A stretch of DNA of 64,000 bases from CTSOIL-112 sp049291875 (GTDB taxonomy: Bacteria > Pseudomonadota > Gammaproteobacteria > Burkholderiales > Burkholderiaceae). The stretch is from assembly GCA_049291875.1 (NCBI GenBank), contig JBATQE010000037.1, forward strand, positions 1 to 64,000, written 5' to 3'. Of the stretch, positions 34,894 to 44,020 are shown piece after piece. Both the position numbers and the translations under genes were made by a program. The notes under the pieces were generated by a model, which did no database searches, was not told where the DNA came from, and saw nothing but the letters and a program-made list of their open reading frames with translations. Positions within the stretch are counted from its first letter, which is position 1, and every line of letters starts with the position of its first letter.

Positions 34894-35073
34894 AAATTCC
34901 CGCACCATTCGTTGAGCCTAACCCTTGAACCTTGCGGTTCAGGGTGCTGTAATCAATTAAGCTTCGGGTTCATCTGACTAAGAGACGCTCACACCAGCTT
35001 AATGCTGTTTCACAGCTAAAGTACATTATTGGTTCAAAGAGCTACGGCGAATAATCGCGAATGGCGCAGGAAC
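34894..35073 (-). ncRNA. ssrS: 6S RNA
   Basis: The ~180-nt transcript folds with a long closing stem: 5' GUUCCUGCGCCAUUCG pairs fully with 3' CGAAUGGUGCGGGAAU (G-U pairs included), followed by a U-run. The reverse strand would lose these G-U pairs, which fixes the orientation. Near the 3' end is the hallmark hairpin CCCUGAACC-GCAA-GGUUCAAGGG preceded by GAUUACAGCA, and the 5' half holds CUUUGAACCA, as in proteobacterial 6S RNAs. 6S RNA mimics an open promoter and sequesters sigma70 RNA polymerase in stationary phase. An extended -10 box TGCTATAAT lies just upstream (35080-35088). Confidence 0.82.
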
Positions 35074-35079
35074 GCCTGT

Positions 35080-35088
35080 ATTATAGCA
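35080..35088 (-). promoter_or_regulatory. Extended -10 promoter of 6S RNA
   Basis: On the minus strand TGCTATAAT is a consensus extended -10 element. Seven bases downstream is the G at 35073 where the closing stem of the RNA begins. No good -35 is visible, as expected for extended -10 promoters. Confidence 0.72.
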
Positions 35089-35330
35089 GAATTCGATGGC
35101 TGGCCGATGCCTTATTCGGATGTGTCGCTCGGTTTTGTGCGGGGCAGTCGTCCATTTTATCTTCAGACTTTCTTCAGGCATTTCGGGTATTATGCGAGGC
35201 TTGAAAACGGGTCGACATACATTGGGGAAATAGGGGACATATCCCTGTTGATAATGATTATTTTGCTATGCGACTTGTGGAGACCTTATTTCATCGGTCA
35301 CGGCGATGAAAATAACAATAACGTTTCAGG

Positions 35331-36986
35331 ATGCACGCTTTGAATTTCACCATCATCAAACAATTTTTTTTCGGACGAAACACGTGGCGAACCCAGCAGT
35401 TGGTTGGCTTGATCGCTTTATTTCTGACCGCACTGACGAATTCGGCTTTTTTGGCGCATGTCAAACAGGTGTATTACCCGCAGAACGTTGGCTTTGTGGT
35501 GGCGCTCATGGTGATTTTGTTTGCGCTCAATTATGTGCTGTTGTCTTTGGTGAGTATTCGTCACACGGTGAAAATCGTCGGTGCGCTGATTTTGGTGCTG
35601 TCCGCCGTGGTGGCCTATCACATGGACACGTTTGACGTGGTGATTGATAAGGTGATGCTGCAAAACGTGGCGGAAACCCAAACCCGCGAGGTACGCGACT
35701 TACTAACGCTGAAATTCGCGTTGTACACAGTGTTTTTGGGTATTTTGCCCGCGTGGTGGTTGCTGCGCCAAAAGGTCGAGCGCACCAGTGTGCTGCGTGG
35801 CTTTGGGTCAAAACTCAAAGGTATGATTGTGGCCTTGATTGTGATGGCGGCGGCGATTGGTATGTTCAATAAAGACATGGCGTCCTTTGTACGCGAGCAT
35901 AAAGCCGTGCGTTTTTACACCAATCCGCTGACCTATCTGTATTCTGCGGGACAATTCGTTGCCAGTCGCTTTGCTGACCACAGTGTGCATGTTGAGCCGA
36001 TTGGCATGGATGCTAAAATCGTGAAACAGAGTGGTCACCGCACTTTAAGCATTCTGATCGTCGGCGAAACTGCGCGTGCCGATCATTGGTCGCTCAACGG
36101 TTATTCGAAATTGACCAATCCGCTGTTGTCCAAAGAGCCGAATTTGGTGAGTTTCTCCAATATGTCCTCGTGCGGAACCAGCACCGCGGTGTCTGTGCCG
36201 TGTATGTTCACCAATTTTGGCCGTGAGGGTTATAGCCAGAAAAAATTCAATAGCACCGAAAACGCGCTGGACGTGCTTAAACGTGCCGGAGTCGAGGTTT
36301 TGTGGCGCGACAATAATTCCAGCTCCAAAGGCGTAGCCGACCGCGTGACCTATGAAGACTACCAAACGTCGAAAACCAACACCGTTTGCGAAGGGGGTAA
36401 GGATGGCGAATGTCGCGATGAGGGTATGTTGGTCGGTTTGCAAGACTATATCAACAGTCGTCCCGACAAAGATATTTTGATTGTGTTGCACACCATGGGC
36501 AGTCATGGCCCCGCCTATTACAAGCGTTATCCAAAACAGTTTGAGCATTTCACGCCGACTTGCCAAGACAATCAGCTTGAAAAATGCAGTCAAGAGTCTA
36601 TCAGCAATGCGTTTGACAATACCATCGTCTATTCGGATTATGTGATTGCCAAAACCATTGAGTTACTCAAAGCGAATCAAGACAAATACGATACCAGCAT
36701 GATCTATATGTCTGATCATGGTGAATCCTTGGGTGAAAACGGCGTGTATCTGCACGGTATGCCGTATGCCATCGCGCCAAAAGCGCAGAAAAATCCGGCG
36801 GCGGCAATTTGGGTCGGACCGAAAGGCTTTCATGGCGTGGCGGTGGATAAACTCAGACCGTTTGCCGATCAGCCGCTGTCACACGACCATTTGTTCCACA
36901 CCTTGTTGGGCAGTTTTGAGGTGCAATCGGAGGTGTACAACCCCGAGCTGGACATCTTCCACATGGCCGGAGCGCGCGGCTATTAA
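35331..36986 (+). CDS. eptA: Lipid A phosphoethanolamine transferase (EptA/MCR-like)
   Basis: This inner-membrane enzyme transfers phosphoethanolamine from phosphatidylethanolamine to lipid A. The 551 residues comprise five N-terminal helices (to ~residue 180) and a periplasmic alkaline-phosphatase-like domain. Zinc/active-site motifs: VGETARADHW (Glu246), SSCGTSTAVSVPCMF with nucleophile Thr285 and a Cys pair, MSDHGESLGENGVYLHGMPYA. Several other paired Cys fit the disulphides of this family (VCEGGKDGEC, TCQDNQLEKC). Such chromosomal enzymes lower binding of cationic peptides. No two-component system is adjacent. The ATG lacks a strong ribosome site. Confidence 0.93.
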   Translation: MHALNFTIIKQFFFGRNTWRTQQLVGLIALFLTALTNSAFLAHVKQVYYPQNVGFVVALMVILFALNYVLLSLVSIRHTVKIVGALILVLSAVVAYHMDTFDVVIDKVMLQNVAETQTREVRDLLTLKFALYTVFLGILPAWWLLRQKVERTSVLRGFGSKLKGMIVALIVMAAAIGMFNKDMASFVREHKAVRFYTNPLTYLYSAGQFVASRFADHSVHVEPIGMDAKIVKQSGHRTLSILIVGETARADHWSLNGYSKLTNPLLSKEPNLVSFSNMSSCGTSTAVSVPCMFTNFGREGYSQKKFNSTENALDVLKRAGVEVLWRDNNSSSKGVADRVTYEDYQTSKTNTVCEGGKDGECRDEGMLVGLQDYINSRPDKDILIVLHTMGSHGPAYYKRYPKQFEHFTPTCQDNQLEKCSQESISNAFDNTIVYSDYVIAKTIELLKANQDKYDTSMIYMSDHGESLGENGVYLHGMPYAIAPKAQKNPAAAIWVGPKGFHGVAVDKLRPFADQPLSHDHLFHTLLGSFEVQSEVYNPELDIFHMAGARGY

Positions 36987-37148
36987 ATCGCGCGCCTGCC
37001 CGTCTTGGCTATTGAAAAATCGCTTTTCGTCCCTATTTCCTGCACAGTGATCGGTTTTAATTCATAATCTGATTGTTGTGAGCGATTTTAAGTGACGCGA
37101 CAGAAACAAACCTTTCCATTTCACAGACTTTTTTCGAGAGGATATGCC

Positions 37149-38030
37149 GTGAAACGAATTTTCTTATTTTTAATGACCAATATTGCCGTGATGGTCGTCA
37201 TCAGCTTGGTCTTGAACCTGCTGAACCTGAATGGCGCTTTATCCATGCGCAATGGCGATATTATGGGTCTTTTGGCCGCTTCTGCGGTGATCGGTTTTAC
37301 CGGCTCTATCATTTCTCTGTTACTGTCCAAGCGTATGGCCAAGATGTCGGTCGGCGCGCACGTGATTGAACAGCCGAGTAATGAGGTGGAGCAGTGGTTG
37401 GTCGAAACCGTGCGCCGCCAAGCGACACAGGCCAATATCGGTATGCCCGAAGTGGCGATTTACGATTCGCCCGATGTCAATGCTTTTGCAACCGGCGCGA
37501 GCAAAAACAATGCTTTGGTTGCCGTCTCCACCGGTTTGCTGCGCAGCATGTCGCGTACCGAAGCCGAAGCCGTGTTGGCGCACGAAGTATCACACGTAGC
37601 CAACGGCGATATGGTAACTTTGACCCTGATTCAGGGCGTGGTCAATACCTTCGTATTCTTCTTCTCGCGCATCATCGGTAATTTGATTGACCGCGTGGTG
37701 TTTAAAAACGAAGACGACGCGCCGGGACCTGCCTTCTTTATCACCAGCTTGATTGCACAGATTTTCTTGGGCTTTTTGGCCACGATGATCGTCATGTGGT
37801 TCTCGCGTCAGCGCGAGTTCCGCGCGGATGCAGGCGGTGCGCACTTGTCCGGTCGTCAAAATATGATTGCGGCATTGAAACGCTTGCAGAATGTTCACGA
37901 GCCGGAGCACACGCCTGAGCAAGTCACGGCATTGGCTATCTCGGGCAAACGCACAGGTTTGATGCACTTGTTTATGAGCCACCCGCCGTTGGAAGACCGC
38001 ATTGCGCGTCTGCAACAAGCAACCCAATAA
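37149..38030 (+). CDS. htpX: Membrane zinc metalloprotease HtpX
   Basis: This inner-membrane M48 protease helps remove misfolded membrane proteins together with FtsH. It is 293 aa, as in E. coli, and begins with GTG behind GAGAGGA; the reading frame upstream has no similarity. Two N-terminal helices (IFLFLMTNIAVMVVISLVL and IMGLLAASAVIGFTGSIISL) precede the catalytic VLAHEVSHVANGD (HExxH). Two more hydrophobic segments and the third zinc ligand region FRADAGGAHL follow. Confidence 0.96.
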   Translation: MKRIFLFLMTNIAVMVVISLVLNLLNLNGALSMRNGDIMGLLAASAVIGFTGSIISLLLSKRMAKMSVGAHVIEQPSNEVEQWLVETVRRQATQANIGMPEVAIYDSPDVNAFATGASKNNALVAVSTGLLRSMSRTEAEAVLAHEVSHVANGDMVTLTLIQGVVNTFVFFFSRIIGNLIDRVVFKNEDDAPGPAFFITSLIAQIFLGFLATMIVMWFSRQREFRADAGGAHLSGRQNMIAALKRLQNVHEPEHTPEQVTALAISGKRTGLMHLFMSHPPLEDRIARLQQATQ

Positions 38031-38048
38031 CCCATGCTTAACATGATC

Positions 38049-38074
38049 AACCGCTGTTTTTACAGCGGTTTTTT
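38049..38074 (+). terminator. Rho-independent terminator of htpX
   Basis: AACCGCTGT, loop TTTT, ACAGCGGTT, then TTTTA, 19 bp past the htpX stop. Confidence 0.88.
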
Positions 38075-38224
38075 ATTGGGCGAAGCTAACTTTACAATTA
38101 TTTACAAACTTGTGAAAAACGCTACTGTAAAATCGACTCCAGAGTAAGCGAGCGGCGTATTTTTCAATATACGTTTTCAATACGCTTGTGTGGTATTTTG
38201 GACGTAGGCAGAGAAGGACGTGGT

Positions 38225-39793
38225 ATGAATTATCTGAAACCGATTTTTGCTTTAACTTCGATGCTGGCTTTGGGTGTGGTTCAGGCGGCCGATTCACCTG
38301 CGGGCACGCCGCCTGCCGGTGCTCCTCCGAGTGGTGCCGGCGCTCCGCCGCCACTGATGGGATCGCAGCTCCCCGTACCGAAACCCGGTGTGTATGGTTT
38401 GAACTTTGATGCGAAAAACTATACGATGAAAAGCATTGAGGTGGGCGGTAAAACCGTTCAATACCGCGCGTTTGAAAACATCGTGTACGTCACGCATCCG
38501 GTCGATACCAAGTACCAACGCATGAATGTGTATGTCCCGGAAAGCTATTACGAAGGCAAAACCGTTGGCCGCTTTAGCGCGCAAACGGCGCCGATTTTCT
38601 TCCCGAATTCCGTCGGCGGCTATATGCCGGGTGATCCGGGTAGCCCGGGGTTGGATATGGAGGGCAAAGATGCAAATGCGATTGCCGTGGCTCTGTCCAA
38701 AGGTTATATCGTCGCGGCGCCGGGTGCGCGTGGACGCACAACAAAAAATGATGCGGGACAATACACCGGCAAAGCACCTGCGGCGATTGTTGATCTGAAA
38801 GCTGCGGTGCGTTACCTGCGTTACAACGACAAAATCATGCCGGGGGACGCGGAAAAAATCATTTCCAACGGCACCAGCGCGGGCGGCGCCTTATCCGCCT
38901 TGCTGGGGGCGAGCGGCAACCATCCCGATTATGAGCCGTATTTGAAAGCCATTGGCGCGGCTAAGGCGCGTGATGACATCTTCGCCGTATCTGCCTACTG
39001 CCCGATTGCCAATCTGGAGCATGCCGATGCGGCGTATGAGTGGCAGTTTAATGGCGTGAACGACTACAAAAAAATGGTAATGTCGCAAATGATTGACTGG
39101 CATATGGAGCGCAAAGAGGTGCAGGGCACATTGACCGCCGATCAAATCAAAGTGTCGGATGAACTCAAAAGCCTGTTTCCGAATTATCTCAATAGCTTGG
39201 GACTGAGAACCGCCGATGGCAAACGCCTGACTCTGGACGCGCAGGGTAACGGCAGCTTTAAAGAACACGTCAAATCCTATGTCATTGCCTCCGCGCAAAA
39301 AGCCTTGGACAGCGGTACAAACCTGTCCGATGTGTCGTGGCTGACGATTAAAAACGGTAAAGTCACCGATTTGGATTTCCCGCAATACCTCCAATCCATC
39401 ATGCGCATGAAAACGCCACCGGCATTTGACGCGCTGGATTTGAGCAGCGGGGAGAATGATTTATTTGGTACGGCAACCGTTGCGGCCAAACACTTCACGC
39501 CGTATTCGCTGAAAAATGGCACATCTAAGGGTGAAATGGCTGATGCCATGTCGGTCAAAATGATGAATCCTATGGCATACATCGGGGCGAAAGAAGCGAG
39601 CAATGCCCAGCACTGGCGCATCCGTCATGGCGCGATTGACCGCGATACCTCGCTGGCCATTCCGGTGATTTTGGCCACCCAATTGCAGGGATCGGGTAAG
39701 CATGTGGACTTTGCCTTGCCGTGGAATCGCCCACACAGCGGCGATTATGATTTGGAAGAATTGTTTGCTTGGGCCGAGAAAGTGACGCGTTAA
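38225..39793 (+). CDS. Secreted tannase-like alpha/beta hydrolase (subtype B tannase family)
   Basis: The 522-residue exported protein has a signal peptide (ends GVVQAADSP) and a Pro/Ala/Gly-rich linker (residues ~25-50), then an alpha/beta-hydrolase domain. The nucleophile elbow is NGTSAGGALSALLGASG. Other recognisable parts are MNVYVPESYYEG, NSVGGYMPGDPG, LSKGYIVAAPGARGRTT and the C-terminal DFALPWNRPHSGDYDLEELF containing a likely catalytic His. These resemble subtype B tannases and related esterases; the true substrate may be another aromatic or other ester. GAAGGA precedes the ATG. The gene is a single unit with its own terminator. Confidence 0.85.
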   Translation: MNYLKPIFALTSMLALGVVQAADSPAGTPPAGAPPSGAGAPPPLMGSQLPVPKPGVYGLNFDAKNYTMKSIEVGGKTVQYRAFENIVYVTHPVDTKYQRMNVYVPESYYEGKTVGRFSAQTAPIFFPNSVGGYMPGDPGSPGLDMEGKDANAIAVALSKGYIVAAPGARGRTTKNDAGQYTGKAPAAIVDLKAAVRYLRYNDKIMPGDAEKIISNGTSAGGALSALLGASGNHPDYEPYLKAIGAAKARDDIFAVSAYCPIANLEHADAAYEWQFNGVNDYKKMVMSQMIDWHMERKEVQGTLTADQIKVSDELKSLFPNYLNSLGLRTADGKRLTLDAQGNGSFKEHVKSYVIASAQKALDSGTNLSDVSWLTIKNGKVTDLDFPQYLQSIMRMKTPPAFDALDLSSGENDLFGTATVAAKHFTPYSLKNGTSKGEMADAMSVKMMNPMAYIGAKEASNAQHWRIRHGAIDRDTSLAIPVILATQLQGSGKHVDFALPWNRPHSGDYDLEELFAWAEKVTR

Positions 39794-39823
39794 TTGACGC
39801 GCTAATTGGATAGGTGCTTAAGA

Positions 39824-39853
39824 AAGCCGCTGTGTTGATCGCAGCGGCTTTTT
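39824..39853 (+). terminator. Rho-independent terminator of the tannase-like gene
   Basis: AAGCCGCTG pairs with CAGCGGCTT around a nine-base loop, followed by TTTT. Confidence 0.85.
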
Positions 39854-39890
39854 ATCATTGGCAATTATTCGGGGGTGTGGACAAAGTAAA

Positions 39891-40451
39891 TTATGAGCAG
39901 CCTTCCACATAATTCACCGAAGGATTCAGACCGGCGCGGATCGCGGTGATACGCCCTTTGCTCTCCTCCAAAACAAACGCTGTGCGTCGATCAGGTGCGG
40001 AAACGGTTAAGTAATGACCCGTTTCATCATACTTGTGCTCGGTAATCACTGCACTTGGATGGCGTTTGAGCACCTCTGCGCTGCTCATGTTGAACGTGAC
40101 ATTCAGGCTGTTCGGCAGGCTTTGGCGCAAGTCGGCGCGGGTAATCACGTCGTTTTCTACCATAAAAAGGATGTTCGGGTAGCGGGCAAACGCCACATAC
40201 GCGCATTCGCGCTCTTCGGGCGCGATGGGCTGTTTCATTGAGTCGCGCAAGGCTTGAGGCAATTGGCTCAGTTTTTCACCGAACTGAATCTCGCCGTAAC
40301 CCTGCATGGACAAAGTTGGTGCAGCAGGAATGGGCTGTGTTTGAGCGCTTGGATATTGGGAGCCGGTCATACATGCCGCAAGGCCGATAATCGAGCATGC
40401 CGCCGCAATCAGCGGACGCATGAGGGTGTTGGAACGTTGTTTGGGTTGCAT
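39891..40451 (-). CDS. Hypothetical lipoprotein
   Basis: This 186-residue protein has a signal peptide with lipobox IGLAAC (Cys27) and an excellent AAGGAGG site. The mature part begins with a Pro/Gln/Ser-rich linker. One globular domain follows, containing GYGEIQFGEKLSQLPQALRD and two cysteines (EERECAYVAFARYP and the terminal VEGCS) that could pair. The central NVTFNMSSAEVLKRHP and YLTVSAPDRRTAFVLEESKG are beta-rich. No family recognised; envelope location is likely. Confidence 0.78.
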   Translation of the reverse strand: MQPKQRSNTLMRPLIAAACSIIGLAACMTGSQYPSAQTQPIPAAPTLSMQGYGEIQFGEKLSQLPQALRDSMKQPIAPEERECAYVAFARYPNILFMVENDVITRADLRQSLPNSLNVTFNMSSAEVLKRHPSAVITEHKYDETGHYLTVSAPDRRTAFVLEESKGRITAIRAGLNPSVNYVEGCS

Positions 40452-40528
40452 GGCAAACCTCCTTAAATGAAAACACCATCTTATGACAGATGGTGTGATT
40501 TCATTATAAGCCTTTATGCGTGGAGGTG

Positions 40529-40870
40529 TCAGCGAACGAGTGATTTTCCCGTCAATTGCGCGGTTTCATGCGCCGTACCGCCATTGATGACGTGGGTATA
40601 ACCCAACTGCATTAAGGCATTGCGCGCATAGGCCGAGCGCATACCCGAGGCGCAGTACAGCACCAGCGTGCGCGCTTTATCGTCGTTTAAAGCGTCCAAT
40701 GCGGCCAAATTTTGCGGCTCAATGGCTTCCACCGGAATATTCAACGCGCCTTCAACATGCCCCATGGCAAACTCGGCAGGCGAGCGTACATCAATCACCA
40801 ATGCGTTCTCCGGTAATGGTTCGCTCGGCGTGCCGCGCATTTGCGCTTTGAGTTGATCAAATACACTCAT
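40529..40870 (-). CDS. Rhodanese-like sulphurtransferase, single domain
   Basis: This 113-residue protein has the rhodanese fold: LVIDVRSPAEFAMGHVEGALNIP near the N-terminus and the active-site loop with Cys in VLYCASGMRSAYA. It lacks a signal peptide, so it is cytosolic. The six-residue active-site loop is of the sulphurtransferase type. It starts 2 bp after the aspS stop and is probably co-transcribed. Confidence 0.92.
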   Translation of the reverse strand: MSVFDQLKAQMRGTPSEPLPENALVIDVRSPAEFAMGHVEGALNIPVEAIEPQNLAALDALNDDKARTLVLYCASGMRSAYARNALMQLGYTHVINGGTAHETAQLTGKSLVR

Positions 40871-40872
40871 GC

Positions 40873-42672
40873 TCAGTCCTTTTTGACCTCAATATTGGCT
40901 TGAACATTACGCAGGCGAATGTGCAGTTCGCGCAATTGTTTTTCGTCCACCGGCGATGGCGCTTGCGTGAGCAAACATTGCGCGCGCTGGGTTTTCGGGA
41001 AGGCAATCACGTCGCGGATGGATTCTGCACCGGCCATCATGGTGACGATGCGATCCAAACCGAAGGCGATACCGCCGTGCGGTGGCGCGCCGTATTGCAA
41101 TGCATCGAGCAGGAAGCCGAATTTGGCTTGTGCTTCTTCGGCGTCGATGTTCAATGCACGGAATACCTTGCTTTGTACTTCCTCGCGGTGAATACGCACC
41201 GAGCCGCCGCCGATTTCCCAGCCGTTCAATACCATGTCGTAGGCTTTAGCAATGCACAGACCCGGATTGGTCGAGAGGTAGTCTTCGTGTCCGTCTTTCG
41301 GTGCGGTGAACGGGTGGTGGCAAGCAACCCAGCGCTTGGCTTCGTCATCGTACTCAAACATTGGGAAGTCAACCACCCACAGTGGTTTCCAGTCGCCTGA
41401 GGCCAAGCCTTTTTCGTGGCCGATTTTGATGCGCAATGCGCCAATTGCGTCGTTCACCACTTTGGCGCGATCCGCGCCAAAGAAGATGATGTCGCCGTTT
41501 TGCGCACCGGTGCGCTCCAAAATTGCTTTCAAAGCTTCATCACCGATGTTTTTCACGATTGGCGATTGCAGGCCGTCACGACTGGCGGCGATGTCATTGA
41601 CCTTGATGTAGGCCAGACCTTTCGCGCCGTAAATGCCGACGAATTGGGTGTAGGCGTCGATTTCCGAGCGTGAGATTTCCGCGCCATTCGGTACGCGCAG
41701 GGCGACCACACGGCCATCTTCGAGGTTTGCAGCCGAATTGAATACTTTGAACTCAACGGTTTTCATCACGTCGGTCAACTCGGTGAATTGCAATGGTACG
41801 CGCAAATCCGGTTTGTCCGAGCCGTACAAATGCATCGCATCGGCGTAGCTCATGGTCGGGAACGGGTCGGCCAATTCAACGTTCAATACCTCTTTGAACA
41901 CGCCGCGAATCATGTTTTCAAACAATGCACGGATGTCTTGCTCGGTCATGAATGAGGTTTCAATATCCACTTGGGTGAATTCGGGTTGGCGATCCGCGCG
42001 TAAATCTTCGTCGCGGAAACATTTGACGATTTGGTAGTAACGATCATAGCCCGCGATCATCAGCATCTGTTTGAACAATTGCGGTGATTGTGGCAGGGCG
42101 AAAAACTGACCGTCGTGCACGCGTGAGGGTACGAGGTAGTCGCGCGCGCCTTCGGGCGTGGATTTGGTCAGCATCGGCGTTTCGATGTCGATGAAGTCAT
42201 TCGCGTCCAAAAATTTGCGAATTGCCATCGCGGTACGATAGCGCAGCTTCATATTGTGCTGCATTTGCGGACGACGCAGATCAAGCACGCGGTGCGTCAG
42301 GCGGGTGGTTTCCGACAGGTTTTCTTCGTCCAATTGGAACGGTGGCGTCACAGATGGGTTGAGGATTTCGAGTGCGTCGCAGACGACTTCGATTTCGCCG
42401 GTCGGCAGTTTTGCGTTCACCAACGCGGCATCGCGTGCCACCACATGGCCGGTGATTTTGACGCAAAATTCGTTGCGCAAAGACGAAGCCAATTCAAACA
42501 TCGCGGCATCATCCGGATTGCACACGACCTGCACCAAGCCTTCTTTATCACGGACGTCGAGAAAAATCACGCCACCGTGGTCGCGACGACGGTTAATCCA
42601 GCCGCCTAAAGTAACGGTTTGTCCAACGTTTTCACGGGTCAATTGACCACAAAAATGACTGCGCATGCTCAT
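40873..42672 (-). CDS. aspS: Aspartyl-tRNA synthetase
   Basis: This class II synthetase charges tRNA-Asp. The 599 aa match the bacterial type: an N-terminal OB-fold anticodon domain (VTLGGWINRRRDHGGVIFLDV), motif 2 FRDEDLRADRQPEFTQVD and a bacterial GAD insertion (about 285-425). Motif 3 GIAFGLDRIVTMMAG and the C-terminal AFPKTQRAQCLLTQAPS complete the core. ATGs at 42672 and 42666 are both possible starts. It is embedded in an fmdB-DUF502-aspS-rhodanese run. Confidence 0.97.
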   Translation of the reverse strand: MSMRSHFCGQLTRENVGQTVTLGGWINRRRDHGGVIFLDVRDKEGLVQVVCNPDDAAMFELASSLRNEFCVKITGHVVARDAALVNAKLPTGEIEVVCDALEILNPSVTPPFQLDEENLSETTRLTHRVLDLRRPQMQHNMKLRYRTAMAIRKFLDANDFIDIETPMLTKSTPEGARDYLVPSRVHDGQFFALPQSPQLFKQMLMIAGYDRYYQIVKCFRDEDLRADRQPEFTQVDIETSFMTEQDIRALFENMIRGVFKEVLNVELADPFPTMSYADAMHLYGSDKPDLRVPLQFTELTDVMKTVEFKVFNSAANLEDGRVVALRVPNGAEISRSEIDAYTQFVGIYGAKGLAYIKVNDIAASRDGLQSPIVKNIGDEALKAILERTGAQNGDIIFFGADRAKVVNDAIGALRIKIGHEKGLASGDWKPLWVVDFPMFEYDDEAKRWVACHHPFTAPKDGHEDYLSTNPGLCIAKAYDMVLNGWEIGGGSVRIHREEVQSKVFRALNIDAEEAQAKFGFLLDALQYGAPPHGGIAFGLDRIVTMMAGAESIRDVIAFPKTQRAQCLLTQAPSPVDEKQLRELHIRLRNVQANIEVKKD

Positions 42673-42738
42673 ACTGAATGTCTTTCTATACGTTCAAAAA
42701 TAAAGGGTTGCTGGGTGTTTCATCAAAATCATTCGCCA

Positions 42739-43527
42739 TCAATGATCGGTTTTACTTTGCTCAGGTGCTGCCGCACTCGGTACAGTCGGCGCTCGATTGT
42801 CGTTTGTTTCGCTCAGTTGTGCCAAATCCTTGAGCTGTTCTTGAATCATCTCGGCATTTTTAGCGTTGGCTCTTTTGCCTGAGGATTTTTCATTCAGATC
42901 AACCACACCCATCGAGATGATGTATTTGAGGGCTTCGTCCACGCTCATGCTCAATTCGATCACTTCCGAACGCTTCATAATGAGGAAAAACCCGGATGTT
43001 GGGTTCGGTGTCGTCGGTACATAGACGCTCACGCATTCTTCCGGCAGATGGCGGCCAACTTCGCCCGACGGTGTGCCGGTTTGAAAGGCCACCGTCCAAA
43101 CACCTGCGCGCGGATATTGTACCAAAAGTGCTTTGCGAAACGCTTGTCCGCTGCTGGAAAAAAGAGTATCGGAGACTTGTTTGACGCTGCCGTAAACGCT
43201 TTTGATAATGGGAATACGCGACAGCGCCGAATCCATGACGCGCAAAAACCATTGTCCGAGAAAGTTGGCCGCCATCATGCCGGTGAAAAACAGCAGTAGA
43301 ACGACCAAAATCACGCCGAGGCCGGGAATGTCTTTAACTTTGGAAAACTCATCGGCCAATGCGGTGGGTAAGAATGCCGCAATCGCATCAATCACGCTGG
43401 CGAAAATCCCTTGCAAAATGCCCATCCCCCATGCGATGACGGCAATGGTGATGATGACCGGAACCCAGACCAGAACGCCTGTGACCAGATATTTACGGAT
43501 TTTTGCACTGCTTAAGTCAAATTTCAT
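42739..43527 (-). CDS. DUF502 membrane protein
   Basis: The 262-residue protein has two strong N-terminal helices (YLVTGVLVWVPVIITIAVIA and LGVILVVLLLFFTGMMAANF). They are followed by the conserved RIPIIKSVYGSVKQVSDTLF and VYVPTTPNPTSGFFLIMKRS, typical of DUF502. A variable Lys/Glu/Gln-rich C-terminal tail follows. The function is unknown; the gene is commonly found between fmdB and aspS, as here. Confidence 0.93.
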   Translation of the reverse strand: MKFDLSSAKIRKYLVTGVLVWVPVIITIAVIAWGMGILQGIFASVIDAIAAFLPTALADEFSKVKDIPGLGVILVVLLLFFTGMMAANFLGQWFLRVMDSALSRIPIIKSVYGSVKQVSDTLFSSSGQAFRKALLVQYPRAGVWTVAFQTGTPSGEVGRHLPEECVSVYVPTTPNPTSGFFLIMKRSEVIELSMSVDEALKYIISMGVVDLNEKSSGKRANAKNAEMIQEQLKDLAQLSETNDNRAPTVPSAAAPEQSKTDH

Positions 43528-43573
43528 TGTGTGTTCAATCGGGGTTGATGATGCTTTTTATGGTTGCTCTTCT

Positions 43574-43831
43574 TTAGTGAGCGGTACAGCTGCCGGCACA
43601 CGGCGGTGCTGGTGTTTCGTTGATTTTGGCTTCTTTCACCGCAGGACAGGTACCCGCGAAATCGGTGGTGTACCAGCCGGAGCCTTTGAGCTGAAAGCCT
43701 GCGGCGGTGATTTGTTTGCCAAACGTTTCGTGTGAACAGGCAGGACAGATAGTCAAAACCGGATCGCTCAGTTTTTGCAAAACGTCTTGTTGATGACCGC
43801 ATTGCTGGCATCGATAGGCGTAAATCGGCAT
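43574..43831 (-). CDS. FmdB-type zinc ribbon protein
   Basis: This 85-residue protein begins MPIYAYRCQQCGHQQDVLQK and continues PVLTICPACSHETF. Its CxxC pairs at Cys8/Cys11 and Cys29/Cys32 make a zinc ribbon. The C-terminal tail has two more Cys (PCAGSC). The family is named after a putative formamidase regulator but its real role is undefined. It is the first gene of the aspS run, 46 bp before DUF502. Confidence 0.93.
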   Translation of the reverse strand: MPIYAYRCQQCGHQQDVLQKLSDPVLTICPACSHETFGKQITAAGFQLKGSGWYTTDFAGTCPAVKEAKINETPAPPCAGSCTAH

Positions 43832-44020
43832 GTCCTGTATTCCTTATGATTCAAAAACAAACACCACATCGGTTATCAGACATGATCTCATGAGTGTAAA
43901 TCCATGAAATTCGCGTCTATACGGATGTGGTCAAGCATTCAACATTATACGGCGAAAGTCGCTTTTTGACAACGCGCTCATGCGGTTGGGGTGAGGTAAT
44001 GGCTTGAGTGAACTCAGGTT

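Larger units (their letters stand above)
34758..35330. other. 573-bp intergenic region holding the 6S RNA gene
   Basis: About 180 bp encode 6S RNA (listed separately). The parts on either side (34758-34893 and 35090-35330) are AT-rich promoters/leaders for the leftward TSUP gene and rightward eptA; I see no further gene. Confidence 0.7.

Noticed and set aside
35029..35343. 104-residue forward frame upstream of eptA
   Set aside because: It begins inside the 6S RNA gene and has no family likeness; the RNA explanation accounts for the conservation-type signals.
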